DNA of 60,122 nucleotides from Gyrodactylus bullatarudis (taxonomy: Eukaryota; Platyhelminthes; Monogenea; Gyrodactylidea; Gyrodactylidae). Below the pieces are notes generated by a model that worked only from the letters and a program-made list of their open reading frames with translations, did not search any database and was not told the DNA's origin. This document shows, piece after piece, positions 21,501-32,631 of the stretch. Position 1 is the stretch's first letter, and every line of letters begins with the position of its first letter. A program made the position numbers and the translations under genes. The stretch is taken from NCBI GenBank assembly GCA_012064415.1, contig SSNU01000258.1, positions 1 to 60,122 on the forward strand. Reading direction: 5' to 3'.

Positions 21501-24500
21501 TGTAAACTAATTGAACGATCGGAAACATTTTTCATAAGGTGAATTTTTAATTTAAAAACAAATATATTTACTTTTAGACTTGTCAGTTGTGATCAAAGTG
21601 ACTTTACACTTTAAGAAAGGCTGAATAATGTCAATAACCATTTTTCCGTCTTTGATCATTCTCATTGAGTCGTTATCGCTGAAAAGAAGTTGAATTTCAC
21701 ATTTCTCAGCAGCCTTTCCAGTTATTTTATACTCGTTTAAAAAGTAACGAACACGACGGACAATTGAAATTGCAAAATTCAGGCTATCTTCCGCCTTTTT
21801 CGATTCGTTATTTGTTAGCATAGTAAACTAAAAAGAATTTTTTCTTTCAATTATTTTCTCTCATATGTATTAGAAAATATTTATAAAAAATTACCTCTTC
21901 AGGCTTGGGATATGGACAAACTGAAATACTAGGAAGACTATCTGTTTGATTCTTGCTCAATCTTTGGTACAATTCCTCAGTAATAAATGGCATGAATGGA
22001 TGTAGGAGAGATAAGCCAAGCTTTATGCAATAAAAGAGAACACTTCGAATTCGATTAGACTCTTCATCTTCGATACGAACGAGCTCATTGTTTACTATTT
22101 TTTTTGTCTTTGGTTTGGAATATTCCTAGATAAATAAAAATCGAACTCAATTGAATAATTATTTTCATTAAAAAATTTTTAGAGACGTATATAATTATAT
22201 ACATTATAATGTATTAATATATGAAGTAAATCTGAAATCTTACCAAGTAAACATCACAAATTTCATACAGCCAAAAATTATAACACGCAGTTGTTGCTTC
22301 ACTGAACATGTAGGTTTTAAAGGCTTGATCACATTTGGAAACACATTCATTGCAACGAGTTAGAATCCATTTGTCAGTTGAGGAGAGCTTTGCATAATTT
22401 TCTGGTTTTGAGATAACATCCATAGATTTTGGAGGTACGTAGTTTTCGCCCAAACAATGGTACAAAGCAAACCTTGTAGCATTCCATAATTTATTACAAA
22501 AGAAACGGTATCCTTGTACACGTGAAATATCAAGATTAATATTTCTTCCTTGTGATACATAGGCGCAAAGAGTAAATCTAAGAGCATCTGTGCCGCATTC
22601 AGGAATACCACTGGGAAAGTCAGCGGTTTGGGCTGCTTTAGCTCGGTCTAATTCTCTAGGATCCAAGTTACCCACTTCCAGTTGGTGATGAAGGTCAGCT
22701 AGTGTGATTCCTTTGATAACGTCAACTGGGTCGATTGCATTACCGAGAGATTTACTCATTTTTTTACCATGGGCATCACGTACCATTGAGTGTAGATAAA
22801 TGGTATGGAAGGGAAGTTTATCAAAGAACTCTAACGACATCATCACCATTCGAGCAACCCAAAAGAATAAAATATCATGTCCCGTTTCAAGGAGAGAACC
22901 AGGAAAATATTTTTCAAAGTCTGGAGATTTCACATTTGGCCAACCCATTGAGGAAAATGGAAAGAGGCCTGAAGAAAACCAAGTATCGAGTACATCTTCA
23001 TCTTGATCTAGTTTGATCAAATCATTATCTTTAATTTTGAATTTTTCCATTGCATATTTATAAGCTTCTTGTTCACTACGGCCAGATACCCAAGAATCAT
23101 TTTTATTAGCATCCTGTTTAATCCAAGGATCATCGGGAGATTTCCTTGTACTAACTAAATATGCAGGAATTCTATGACCCCACCATAATTGTCGAGAAAT
23201 ACACCAATCATGACATTCATGAAGCCATGAAAACCAAGTCTTTTCATACATTTGAGGTAAAATTTTCAGTTTTCCTTCAGTAACTGCTTTCATGGAACGA
23301 TCAGCCATGCCTTGACACTTTACATACCACTGTGGCTTAAGAAAAGGTTCAATTATGTCTTTAGTTCTACTACAAATTGGAACAACCATGGGATTTTCAG
23401 CTTCACCGCGTAGCAATTTTTTTTCTTCTAGGGCCTTGAGAATGACCATTCTGGCATCAAATCGTTTGAGGCCTTTAAACTGACCTGCATTATCGTTAAG
23501 AGTTCCATCTTCATTGAGAATATTCACTATTTTCAATTTATTTCTTATGCCTGCTTCATAATCATTGTGATCATGAGCAGGGGTCAATTTAACTGCACCA
23601 GTACCAAATTCCATATCGACCATGGTATCAGCGACTATGGGAATTTTTCGATTTTCAATGAATGGATGTTGGGCAAATTTACCAATAAATTTCTTGTAAC
23701 GGTTATCATTGGGATGAACAGCAATACCCGTATCACCGACCATGGTTTCAATACGAGTAGTGGCGACGATAATCTCTAAATTCGGTTCTGAAAATAAATT
23801 CATAAATAATCTTGAATTAAATAGGAGAATATATATTTTATAGTATTAGAAGGAAGATGATATTCACTTATTTAAACTATAATTTGAAAAATTGTTCATA
23901 AAAAATTATGCCATTCATTTTGATAGTTTTTCAGTTAGTTTAATTCATGAGGCCTGTCCTCTGATATCAATATTTCGCCAGGTCTTAGGTCAATTTTCAT
24001 AAACTATTCATTCATTAAAATCTAAAATCTTTGTGAATATTATTTAATCAAATCAGGATTACGAAATAAGAAACAAGAAAGAAATGAAAATCAAAAGGAT
24101 AAATAAATACTCCAATGACAAAGAATTTAAATTCATTAATACTGCCTGTTTTACAACTTCCATTCCGTAGAAAAATGAATAAAATCAAAACTTAGTAATT
24201 CAAAATTCAAAAGTTGAAAGAGAATATTACGAATAAGTAATTCACGTAGTTTTTCAAACACGTCCGAAAATCCACTTAAACCAAATGTACATTTCTTGAA
24301 GTATCATCAGTGGTAATTCTTCAAAAATGTTATAAGAGAATAATAAAATAAATAAAGAGAATATATTAAATCACTAAATGTACATTTCTTAAAGGATCAT
24401 CAGTAGTGTCACTTTAAAAATGATAGAATTTTAAAAAGTCAATGAATATAATAATTTACAAATTCTCAAAGAAATAGTAAAAGATTAAGGTACTGAAAAA

Positions 24501-27500
24501 AATGTGAGCTTCTAGGATGGTTAGAAATGACTGATTATGATTATCAATACTTACACTGATGTTTACATCAGATATATTGATGACACATTTATTCTGATAA
24601 AACCTAATGCTATTATTGACGATTTTTTTCCAAAATGAACTTGTTTTATCCTAATATTAAATTTACCATGGAGAAAGAATCTAATAATTCTTTGAGTTTC
24701 TTAGATGTAAAACTAACCAGAAAAGAGGATGGATCAATTACAAGAAATATTTACAAAAAGAAGACGGATAATGGCAAATAGCTACATTATGCCAGTTTTA
24801 GTCCTATTTCACACAAAAGAGATTTAGTAATTGGTCTAGGCAAGAGGATTAGAAGAAAAGCAAGTCCAGAAGAATGGCCTAATGAGATAGACACAGCGGT
24901 TACAAGACATCTTAAACAAGAAAATCATACTGCCTCAATTTCGAATTTTTCTATTCTTTACAAAAATCCTGGTGATGATAGCATAGACGTATGGGTGAAA
25001 GAGAAATTCTTTATTAATCTATATAAACCAAATCTATGCGTTCAGAAGAATTATTCCTACAATCTTCAACTACCCTGGCCTATGTGAGCTTTTTCACTTT
25101 TCTCTCCATTTCCGCTATTTATTGGAGAGTTTTGGTGTTTTTTTAGCTCACATTTTATTCTGTTTATTTTTCTTCTTTTACAACTTCTTTGAGAATTCGT
25201 AAATTATTAGAAGAAAAACAAATTCAGAAGAAAGTTTTATTTTAGAAAATTGAAAGAAGATATATTTTTGAAACAATAATGGAACGTTTGTACAACAGAT
25301 CCTAATGAGATCAGTGATTTCATTACTTTGCATTTCAAAACCTTCGTGTTCATCAATGAAAGATTTAATAACAGATAATGTCTCCTCAATAGGTATACTA
25401 GGAAATAAAGAGCTTACATCTAATGAAATCATTTCATTTAAACCAATATTTAAATCCTTAGTTCTATCCACAAAAGCGAATGTATCTTTGACAACATATT
25501 TAGCATATTTAGCAAGATCGGCCTTACTGGAAACACCTCTGGAACTACATTATCAACTATTTTATATGTCTTTGGATGTAAATACAACCTAGACATCCTG
25601 GTATGATTTTTAGCTATAAAACCTCTAGTTTGATCAGAAATGATTTTCTTATCAAATAGTCCTTTTGCTATTTTGTACATATTACGCTCCATAGATTCTA
25701 TTACCTAATATGACGATCTATCCTGACCCGTATTTATGAATTTACTTTCGTCTGAAAGGAAATCTAACCCTGCCTTATAATAGTCTTCCTTATACATGAA
25801 AACTATCCTCTTTTTTCTTATTAACCTATATAAACCTAATCTGTGTTCAAAAAAACTATTCCTATAATCTTCAATTACCTTGGCCAATGTAAGCTTTTTC
25901 ACTTTTCTCTCAACTGTTGCTATTTATTGGAGAGTTTTGGTGTTTTTTCAGCTTGCATTTTATTCTTATTTTCTTTGACTTTTACTATTTCTTTCATGAT
26001 TTGTAAATTATTATTTTGAATGAACTTTTAACTCATATCATTTTTGAAGAATTACCACTGATAATACTTCAAGAAATGTACATTTGGTTTTAATATATCT
26101 TCTTTCAATTTTCTAAATTATGAATTTAAGTGGATTTTTGGACGTGTTTGAAAAACTACGTGAATTACTTATTCGTAATATTTATTGACTTTTTAAAATT
26201 CTATCATTTTTAAAGTGACACTACTGATGATCCTTTAAGAAATGTACATTTAGTGATTTAATATATTCTCTTCCAACTAATGAATTTTGAATTATGAACT
26301 TAAGGATTCTCGGACGTTTATGAAAATTTACGTGAATATTTAGCTCGTAAAAACTTAGTAAATTCAAAAGCAAATCTTTCATTCAGAACGTCAAATAAGA
26401 AAATAAAAAATACATGCATTAGTTTACTATGGCTAGAGCAAAAATAAGAATTTCATTGAGTAAAACTATCAACAACTGGTTGGATGGTGCTCTAATTTCA
26501 TTGAAAATTACTAAAAGCATTCCTACATCTATGAACTCCATAGAAAATAAGGCCAAGAAGAGAGAATATTGCCAAAAAATATTTCAATGTGAATTTCTTA
26601 TTTTTCCTCGAGCCATAGTAAACTATTATTTTTTTCTTCTTATTTGACATTCTGAATGAAAGATTTGCTTTTGAATTTACTAAGTTTTGATTTTATTCAT
26701 TTTTCTACGGAATGGAAGTTGTAAAACAGGCAGTATTAATGAATTTAATTTCTTTGTCCTTGGAGTATTTATTTATCTTTTTGATTTTCATTTCTCTCTT
26801 GTTTTGGAATCCGGTTGGAAAGGTTCTTACGTTGGTCTTTAAAATATAGTTTTCTTAAATTTATTAATTACAAAATCATTCGAAAATTTATTTGTACCTT
26901 TAACAAAAATAAAGGTACCAGACAATTTATATTTTTTCTCTAAAAGCTTGAGGCTACAGATTTTTTTTACTACAATATTCAGAATCTACTAAACAATGTT
27001 TAGTAAACATTAAGCCTATTAAGCCATTAAACATTTTGCCTTTTGTAATCATTCCCAGTCATAGATTTTATAACTAAATACGGTTTATATTTTTAGTTTA
27101 CTTTTTTCAAGTAAAAAATCTCAACCACGAACAAATATAATGATTGAAATTTAATCAAATCTTTTTCGAAATAAAATTGATTTTTATTACTCGAGTCTAG
27201 ACTCAAAAGGAAAATTGATTTTATTGAATTTAAAATAAAACTTTACTTGCATTGAGAATTTAGAATAAAATAATATGATACTATAAAAAATTACTCACCT
27301 CCTATAATAGGATATGCAAAACTTGTAATGATACCGAATGCTACTTTCTTTTCATAGCCTGGAACAGATAAGAATGTTTTTCCAGTTAATTCAACTTTAT
27401 CAACTTCGATATCACTAATCGCTGAATTTAATGTACACGACCAATTAACAAGACGGTTTGATCGATAAATTAAACCTTTTTCGTGCATTCTTACGAAAGC

Positions 27501-28283
27501 TTCCGTTACAGCAGATGACATTGATGGATCCATGGTAAATCTAGCTCTGCTCCAGTCACATGAACTTCCAAGAGCTCTCAGTTGATCATAAATTCTGGAA
27601 CCTTTTCTTGAGAAAAAAATTGTTATAAAATAATTTTATATTACTCTTCTTTCCATTGCCAAACACGTTTAAGAAAATTATCTCTGCCTAACTGGTGTCT
27701 TGTCATTTTCTCTTCACGCATAACTTTTTTTTCAACAACAACTTGAGTTGCTATTCCTGCATGATCTGATCCTGGCAGCCATAGTGTTTCTTTACCTGAC
27801 ATTCTATTCCAACGAACAATTGCATCTTCAATACTGTTAGTCAATGCATGACCAAGATGAAGATTCCCTGTTACATTTGGAGGGGGAATGACGATAACAA
27901 ATTTTTCCTCAAGTTTATGCTTAAGTTCTTGCTACCCAATTAGTAATAAGTATGACTTACATGATATTCAGGTTTAAAGAAACCAGACTTCTCCCACCAA
28001 TCATACCAAAATGCTTCGACATATTTAGGACTATATGAATTTGGCATTTCCTGACTGATATCCTTCTTTCCATTTTTATCCTTAACGGGTTCTAGAGTTT
28101 CAACAAACACTTCTTTAAGGGTTTTAGCTTTAGCAGGCTAAATGGATGAACTAAAGTTATTTTTCCTACCTTAGAATCAGATTTTTGTTTAGCCTGTTTC
28201 TCAGCAAATTTAGCAAGTTTGGCTTCTTTCTTTAGTTCTTTTTTTAATTGGACTTTAGACTTGGATGACTCGTTATCTTCCAT
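18502..28283 (-). CDS. VARS: Valyl-tRNA synthetase, cytosolic type, 10 exons
   Basis: Charges tRNA-Val with valine. Exons: 28283-28170, 28137-27961, 27931-27645, 27606-27299, 23787-22244, 22125-21895, 21827-21572, 21394-21144, 20927-20694, 18714-18502. All phases close, giving 1204 aa. A lysine-rich N-terminal extension (about 1-90) precedes the class I Rossmann fold with HLGH (122-125). The editing domain contains [22 protein letters not shown] (about 640) is the second ATP signature. The anticodon-binding domain and a C-terminal coiled coil follow. No GST-like domain as in vertebrates. Introns 1-3 are 32, 29 and 38 nt; introns 4 (3511 nt) and 9 (1979 nt) hold Penelope elements. Start is the ATG at 28283. 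About 127 residues extend beyond the usual end of the family; the last exon is less certain, since skipping the final splice would end the protein at 20619. Confidence 0.95.
18960..20640 (-). mobile_element. Penelope-like element in VARS intron 9
   Basis: The best-preserved copy, in the same orientation as the host gene. One frame (20611-19286, about 440 codons) encodes reverse transcriptase: motif [12 protein letters not shown], motif [14 protein letters not shown], motif C YVDD. A linker is followed by a Penelope-type GIY-YIG nuclease with [17 protein letters not shown]. The N-terminal fingers (seen in other copies as [10 protein letters not shown]) are missing, so the element is truncated at its 5' end near 20640. 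The nuclease frame stops near 19286 and resumes in another frame. A non-coding tail with GGAGAGTTTTGGTG and a hammerhead core ends it. Confidence 0.9.
19018..19056 (-). ncRNA. Hammerhead ribozyme core in Penelope tail
   Basis: On the minus strand: ACCA, CTGATGA (19050-19044), TACTTCAA, GAAA, ATGTACAT palindrome, T, TGGT. Stem I pairs perfectly (ACCA with TGGT). Stem II is poor (only an outer T-A pair), so activity is doubtful compared with the copy at 7858. Confidence 0.65.
24071..24213. repeat. Left arm of a long inverted repeat
   Basis: About 140 bp matching the reverse complement of 26668-26805 with few differences; both share ATACTGCCTGTTTTACAACT when read in the same sense. The pair encloses about 2.4 kb of Penelope fragments inside VARS intron 4. 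Confidence 0.8.
24278..24316 (-). ncRNA. Hammerhead ribozyme core in Penelope tail
   Basis: Same sequence as the core at 19018-19056: ACCA, CTGATGA, TACTTCAA, GAAA, ATGTACAT, T, TGGT on the minus strand. Stem II is weak. Confidence 0.6.
24372..24408 (-). ncRNA. Hammerhead ribozyme core, second tail subtype
   Basis: On the minus strand: CACTA, CTGATGA (24403-24397), TCCTTTAA, GAAA, ATGTACAT, T, TAGTG. Stem I is a five-base pairing (CACTA with TAGTG) that differs from the ACCA/TGGT of the other subtype but stays complementary. Stem II has lost one G-C pair (AA in place of GA). Confidence 0.65.
24516..25205 (+). mobile_element. Penelope-like body with internal deletion
   Basis: Encodes residues around reverse transcriptase motif C ([17 protein letters not shown], with isoleucine in place of the usual valine before DD), the following [13 protein letters not shown] region, and after a jump near 24895 the end of the endonuclease ([34 protein letters not shown]). 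Several stops and frameshifts are present. It is preceded by an inverted copy of its own tail (24360-24515). Confidence 0.8.
25210..25905 (-). mobile_element. Penelope-like reverse transcriptase fragment
   Basis: Minus-strand copy that includes the part missing from the element at 18.96-20.64 kb. [16 protein letters not shown] residues and FLSDESKF (25902-25705), then [12 protein letters not shown], a finger motif of Penelope reverse transcriptases, and PVRPI (25692-25450), followed by motif [12 protein letters not shown]. It joins abruptly to tail sequence at about 25213-25265, so the palm, thumb and endonuclease are deleted. Confidence 0.8.
26050..26090 (+). ncRNA. Mutated hammerhead ribozyme core
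   Basis: ACCA, CTGATAA (26058-26064), TACTTCAA, GAAA, ATGTACAT, T, TGGT. The catalytic G of CTGATGA is replaced by A, which should abolish cleavage. Confidence 0.6.
26219..26256 (+). ncRNA. Hammerhead ribozyme core, second tail subtype
   Basis: CACTA, CTGATGA (26224-26230), TCCTTTAA, GAAA, ATGTACAT, T, TAGTG (26251-26255). Stem I pairs over five bases. Same core as at 24372-24408, in opposite orientation. Confidence 0.65.
26349..26688. mobile_element. Foldback-type element
   Basis: Terminal inverted arms of about 100 bp (26349-26455 and 26583-26688), both beginning AAAACTTAGTAAATTCAAAA when read inwards, around a short centre. No transposase. The 72-codon plus-strand frame across it (26429-26647) is probably not a gene. 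Its right arm overlaps the outer inverted repeat arm at 26668. Confidence 0.6.
26668..26805. repeat. Right arm of a long inverted repeat
   Basis: Reverse complement of 24071-24213 with a few differences. See that entry. Confidence 0.8.
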
Positions 28284-28735
28284 TAACACGATTAAATTTT
28301 CAAAAATATCTTTAGGTTAAACAATTTGTTTTATATTATTATATAATTTTTATTTTATATTTGAATTTAATACGATTTTCGACCGAAATTCGAGTCGAAT
28401 TAAATTCGACGACGTAATATGATACGTGTAATTGTACATAAATTATACTTGAGATAGCTTATTTGAGACAAATTATTAGATCAGATGGATTAAAAAAAAA
28501 TGTTTATAGAAAATTCTTATCAGTTCCTTGTGATATTTGCGATAGTTAGAAATTATAACTTGAATGCCATAATTGTATTAAATCAACATGTGATTGTTAA
28601 TATCACATAAGTTGAATAATGATTAAAGAAACACAATTTTAATCATAATATAATATCTATTTTATCGTGATCAATCAAAATTAAATAAAATAAAAAAACC
28701 ATTTTGCTTCAGATTTTAATCCATAGAAATGGAAG
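28284..28735. other. Intergenic, 5' flank of VARS
   Basis: Separates the VARS start from the stop of the upstream gene on the same strand. AT-rich; it should hold the VARS promoter, but no specific element stands out. Confidence 0.4.
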
Positions 28736-30342
28736 TTAATCTTGTTTATTCACATTATACTTCTTATTGTTGCAAATTTCCGGACGATCATTCAGATACT
28801 TGGATAATTCATTAGGAAAGTCTGTCATGACCCCATTGGCTTTGTACTTTACCAAAGCTTCATCGAATTCTTCCACTGAATTTGCTACCCACATTAGTAC
28901 CTATTTAGATAAATAAGTAAATCAAAACACTATAATATCGATTTAACTTACAGGAATACCCCTATCGTTCAAATGTTTAAACATGTTCCTATTAAATGCA
29001 ATCCTAGGGAGAAATTATTTTTTTCATTTAATAGAGTAAACTTGAGTGAATTTTTAAAACATACTTGAAAATGATAGCATCTCGAATTCGGTTGATAGTT
29101 TTACTATAACGCGGTATTAGATCGAAATCTGAACTTCTTTTAAGAATAAAAATATATTTTATTATTATTATTGTTAAGGCATATTTGACAATATTAATGA
29201 CATTTGATAGTGCTAATCAATATGATTTAGAGTTTGTATAATTAATAATGTAAATTTACTTTTTATAAAATCAAGATTATACGATAGCGTGATTAATGAA
29301 AAGCAATCAATTCAAGGTTCAAAAATAGTTAAATAAAAGTATGAAAATCGTATTTTCAGAGGAAAAACGTTATTTAATTGAAATAACGAAGTTTCATTTT
29401 AATTCTGTTAGACTTGGGATTTCTTCATAGAAATATATACACGCTCACACAGTTCTTACCTTTTATTTAGTTTTCTACTAATTAGCAATTTAATTTCTGT
29501 AAGATGATGTAATTGTAAGAGTAGAAGTTTCACATTGTAACTCAAGAAAAGATAATTACAATATCAAAACTTTAGACTTACATTATAATTGAAAATAGAG
29601 GAAATTCAAAGTATTCATAGTTTATCGGAATAAAAGGTAATAGGCCGATATTAAAGAAGAAAATAGTTTTCAAGGCATCAGTAAATGAACAGAACGTTTG
29701 TATATCGGGATACTTGGGCTTCAACTTTCTGAATATCGCATGATTAAAGCTACCCCATATAATATACTCCTCCAGCTTGTACTTTTTGATGAGTCTGTAC
29801 ACTTTATCGATTAACTCGTCGTTGTTGATTTTAATATCAATATTAATCATAGTCTTTGGAAAAGTCTCAAAAAGTTCTTCGAGAAGTAGTACCTTTTTTG
29901 GAAACTTATCAGACAAGCAATGTGTTTTGAATGCTTTTGATGGAAATGAAAGGGGTAATGGCTTTGTGAATTCTGGCAGATCTTTGAATTCATAGTCACT
30001 GACTTTGGTGTTAGAGTTAAATAAGCGCAAAAGTTCTTGATCGTGTATAGTGACAACTTGACCATCTTTCGTTAAATGAACATCTGTTTCAAACATGTCT
30101 GTTCGAATATTAAAAGCACTAGAATATTATTAAATCAAAAATCACTTCTGAAAAGACTGAATGGTATTTTCTGTATCCTCTCCAGCTCCACCCCTGTGAC
30201 TAATATGAAAAATAGAAAAATTTCCATTTTTCTTTTTGTGTAAGAGTCTTGGAAACTTAAGAAATATTTTGCTGATTACTAAAAACAGCAAAAATGTTAT
30301 CGGGAAGCACCATAGACTGATTATTTCACAACAGAGAGCCAT
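28736..30342 (-). CDS. GDPD1/GDPD3-like glycerophosphodiester phosphodiesterase
   Basis: A membrane-bound phosphodiesterase of the GDPD1/GDPD3 group, which acts as lysophospholipase D, releasing lysophosphatidic acid from lysophospholipids. Exons 30342-30146, 30118-29582, 29136-29065, 29003-28952, 28900-28736 close to 340 aa (human GDPD1: about 314). An N-terminal membrane segment (residues 7-28) is followed by HISHRGGAGEDTENT with His49, then FETDVHLTKDG (Glu76, Asp78) and HD (His91, Asp92), the GDPD catalytic and metal-binding signature. GVMTDFP near the end is also typical. The first intron is only 27 nt (30119-30145); without it the frame hits a TGA. Later introns are 445, 61 and 51 nt. 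It starts 128 bp from the start of the divergent IVD gene. Confidence 0.93.
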
Positions 30343-30470
30343 GTCAATACATTTGTAAGCTAATATCAAAAATTTGGATTGACTTCGGGACTAAACATAA
30401 AATCTTGGAAGAATTTTAAAATTCATTTTTATTTAAGTTATGCTTTTGAAAAATATTTAAAATCAAAAAA
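30343..30470. promoter_or_regulatory. Shared divergent promoter region
   Basis: The 128 bp between the start codons of the phosphodiesterase (minus) and isovaleryl-CoA dehydrogenase (plus). Such a short head-to-head spacing implies overlapping 5' UTRs or a bidirectional promoter. No clear TATA box or binding site can be assigned by eye. Confidence 0.5.
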
Positions 30471-32631
30471 ATGATTACAAGAAGTTATTTTTCAAGAATA
30501 CACTATTTTAGGAACTTTGCAACATATCCGATCAATAATGAGATGATTGGACTGACTCCAGATCAAATTGAATTCAGAGAGAATATCAAAAAGTTTTGTG
30601 ATGAGAAAATTGTTCCTATTGCTGCTAAAATTGACGAAGTTGATAAGTTAGAGAATATTCGTGTAAGGCAATCATTATTTTTCATTCAAAATTCATTAAG
30701 GAAGTTTGGCGAGATTTAGGATCTATGGGTCTTCATGGAATTACAGCACCTGAAAAGTATGGAGGATTAAATCTTGGTTATTTCGATCATTGTCTTGCAG
30801 TGGAGGAAATATCTCGAGCATCTGGCAGTATCGGATTAAGTTATGGAGCTCAATCAAACTTATGCATTGGTCAAATTGCAAGACATGGAAATGAAGATCA
30901 ATGTAGCCGTTATCTTCCAAAGCTCATCAGTGGTGAATATATTGGGAGTTTAGCTATGAGTGAGGCAGATTATGGCTCAGATATTATGCATATGAAGACA
31001 ACTGCTGTGAAAAAAGGAGATCATTATGTTATAAATGGAACTAAATTTTGGATCACTAATGGCCCAGACTCAGATGTTGTCCTAGTTTATGCAAGAACTG
31101 ACCTCGATAATCCAAATCCTCAGCGGGGAATCTCAGCTTTCTTGGTTGAAACTGTAATTTCTTATTGACTATATTCCTTCAATAGAAATCTAAAGGATTT
31201 TCAATAGGTCAGAAAATTGAGAAACTAGGAATGCGAGGCTCTCATACAGGAGAGTTGATTTTTGAAAATGTTGAAGTACCCAAAGAAAATCTATTGGGCA
31301 AAGAAAATAATGGCGCATTCATCCTGATGTCAGGTCTAGATTTTGAAAGATTAGTACTGTCTGGAGTGCCCCTAGGTTTGATGCAAGCTGCTTGTGATTG
31401 TGCGTTCAGCTATGCTCAAACTAGAAAATCATTTGGCAAAACTATCGGAGAACATCAAATGATCCAATGGCTGATGGCTGATATGGCTGTCAGTTTGTCA
31501 ACATCAAGAGCATATACTTATTCGTTAGCGAGAATGTTAGATGACAGAAAAAAGAGTGGTAAGGAAACATTGGGAAAAGGAACTGATACTAATCTTGATT
31601 GTGCTGGTTCGATTTTGTATGCCGCTGAAAAGTCGACTGAGGTTGCCTTGAAAGCAATTCAAATTTTAGGTAAATTTCTGATTATTGATTTTTCCACCCA
31701 TAATTTGGCCTGTGATTCAGTTATTAAACTTTTTTATTAAAATAATCAATAACTTTAAAAAGCTTCATACCAGATAAAATTTTCATTTGGTTTGGACAAG
31801 TTGGGAAAACAGGCTAGGAAATTAAGGATCTTGTTTATTCCCCTTTTATCAATTCGTTTGTTGATAAAAATTTAATTTTGGATTTAAAATTTGAATTCAA
31901 TCAATGACATGCATCCATAATTATATTAAATCGATTTCTAACATTTTTTAATAATTCCCGTTTTCTCCCATAGAATTACTAGATTTCAACTAATAAGTTC
32001 TGATTGAATTAATTAATTTTCAACTTTTTGAAATTTTTAGTTAAAATTTCATACCTACTTCAAAGTATAATAACAAGTTATTTATTTATTGAAAAAAGTG
32101 AATATTTAAAAATTAATGGAGGTGTTAATCCATACTTCACAAATACAGTTCTCACCTGTATTTGATTCAGGAAATAGCATTTACTCCAGTTATAAAATAA
32201 GCTACAGCTTCATTAAAGACAAAACTTGTCTACTTCTGCCCTACATGTTTGATCACAACTTTATTCGCTCATAAATACATGCGAAATCTTATCCCTAAGA
32301 CAAGTGTGTGACTTTCCTCATCTAATTATAGAGATAAAATGCTAGTGACCCCAAAAATTAAATATGGACTAAGCTATCAATTTATCGCTGCAATAATTAT
32401 AATATGAAAAAATGAGTAGTATCTCGATTTTATCTATAGAATTCGAAGAAAATCCCTTAATGAGTTGAAGATTAAATTAATTTCATCATAGGTGGTGCTG
32501 GATACACAAAATGGTATCCTGTTGAAAGGATTATGAGAGATGCTAAACTTTTGGAAATTGGTGCAGGGACAAGTGAAATTAGAAGGATGATCATAGCAAG
32601 ATCTATTAATCAAACAATGAAATTCGATTAA
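30471..32631 (+). CDS. IVD: Isovaleryl-CoA dehydrogenase
   Basis: Mitochondrial flavoenzyme of leucine breakdown; oxidises isovaleryl-CoA to 3-methylcrotonyl-CoA and passes electrons to ETF. Exons 30471-30662, 30701-31153, 31186-31669, 32492-32631 give 422 aa, near the human 426. The first 20 or so residues are basic with many aromatic residues and no acid, fitting a mitochondrial leader. Acyl-CoA dehydrogenase signatures: [22 protein letters not shown], and near the C-terminus [12 protein letters not shown]. The catalytic base expected for this enzyme, in GLDFERL (Glu269), is present. Introns are 38, 32 and 822 nt. In the last exon LGGAGY replaces the more usual FGGNGY. AATAAA lies just past the stop (about 32643). 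An antisense frame at 32434-32634 is a shadow. Confidence 0.95.

Larger units (their letters stand above)
25830..26345 (+). mobile_element. Two tandem Penelope tails
   Basis: 25830-26150 holds the final codons of the endonuclease region (damaged NLQLPWP) and a tail of the ACCA/TGGT subtype. 26165-26345 is a second tail of the CACTA/TAGTG subtype. Both are in plus orientation and repeat, in opposite orientation, the two tails at 24240-24515. Confidence 0.75.
23788..27298. other. VARS intron 4, a patchwork of Penelope fragments
   Basis: In order: inverted repeat arm (24071-24213), two minus-strand Penelope tails (24240-24515), a plus-strand body (24516-25200), a minus-strand reverse transcriptase piece (25210-25905), two plus-strand tails (25830-26345), a foldback element (26349-26688) and the other inverted arm (26668-26805). 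The donor TAGGAG/GTGAGT and acceptor TTTTCAG that bound the intron are intact. Confidence 0.8.

Noticed and set aside
22735..23779. Plus-strand ORFs of 68-93 codons
   Set aside because: Antisense shadows of the large VARS exon.
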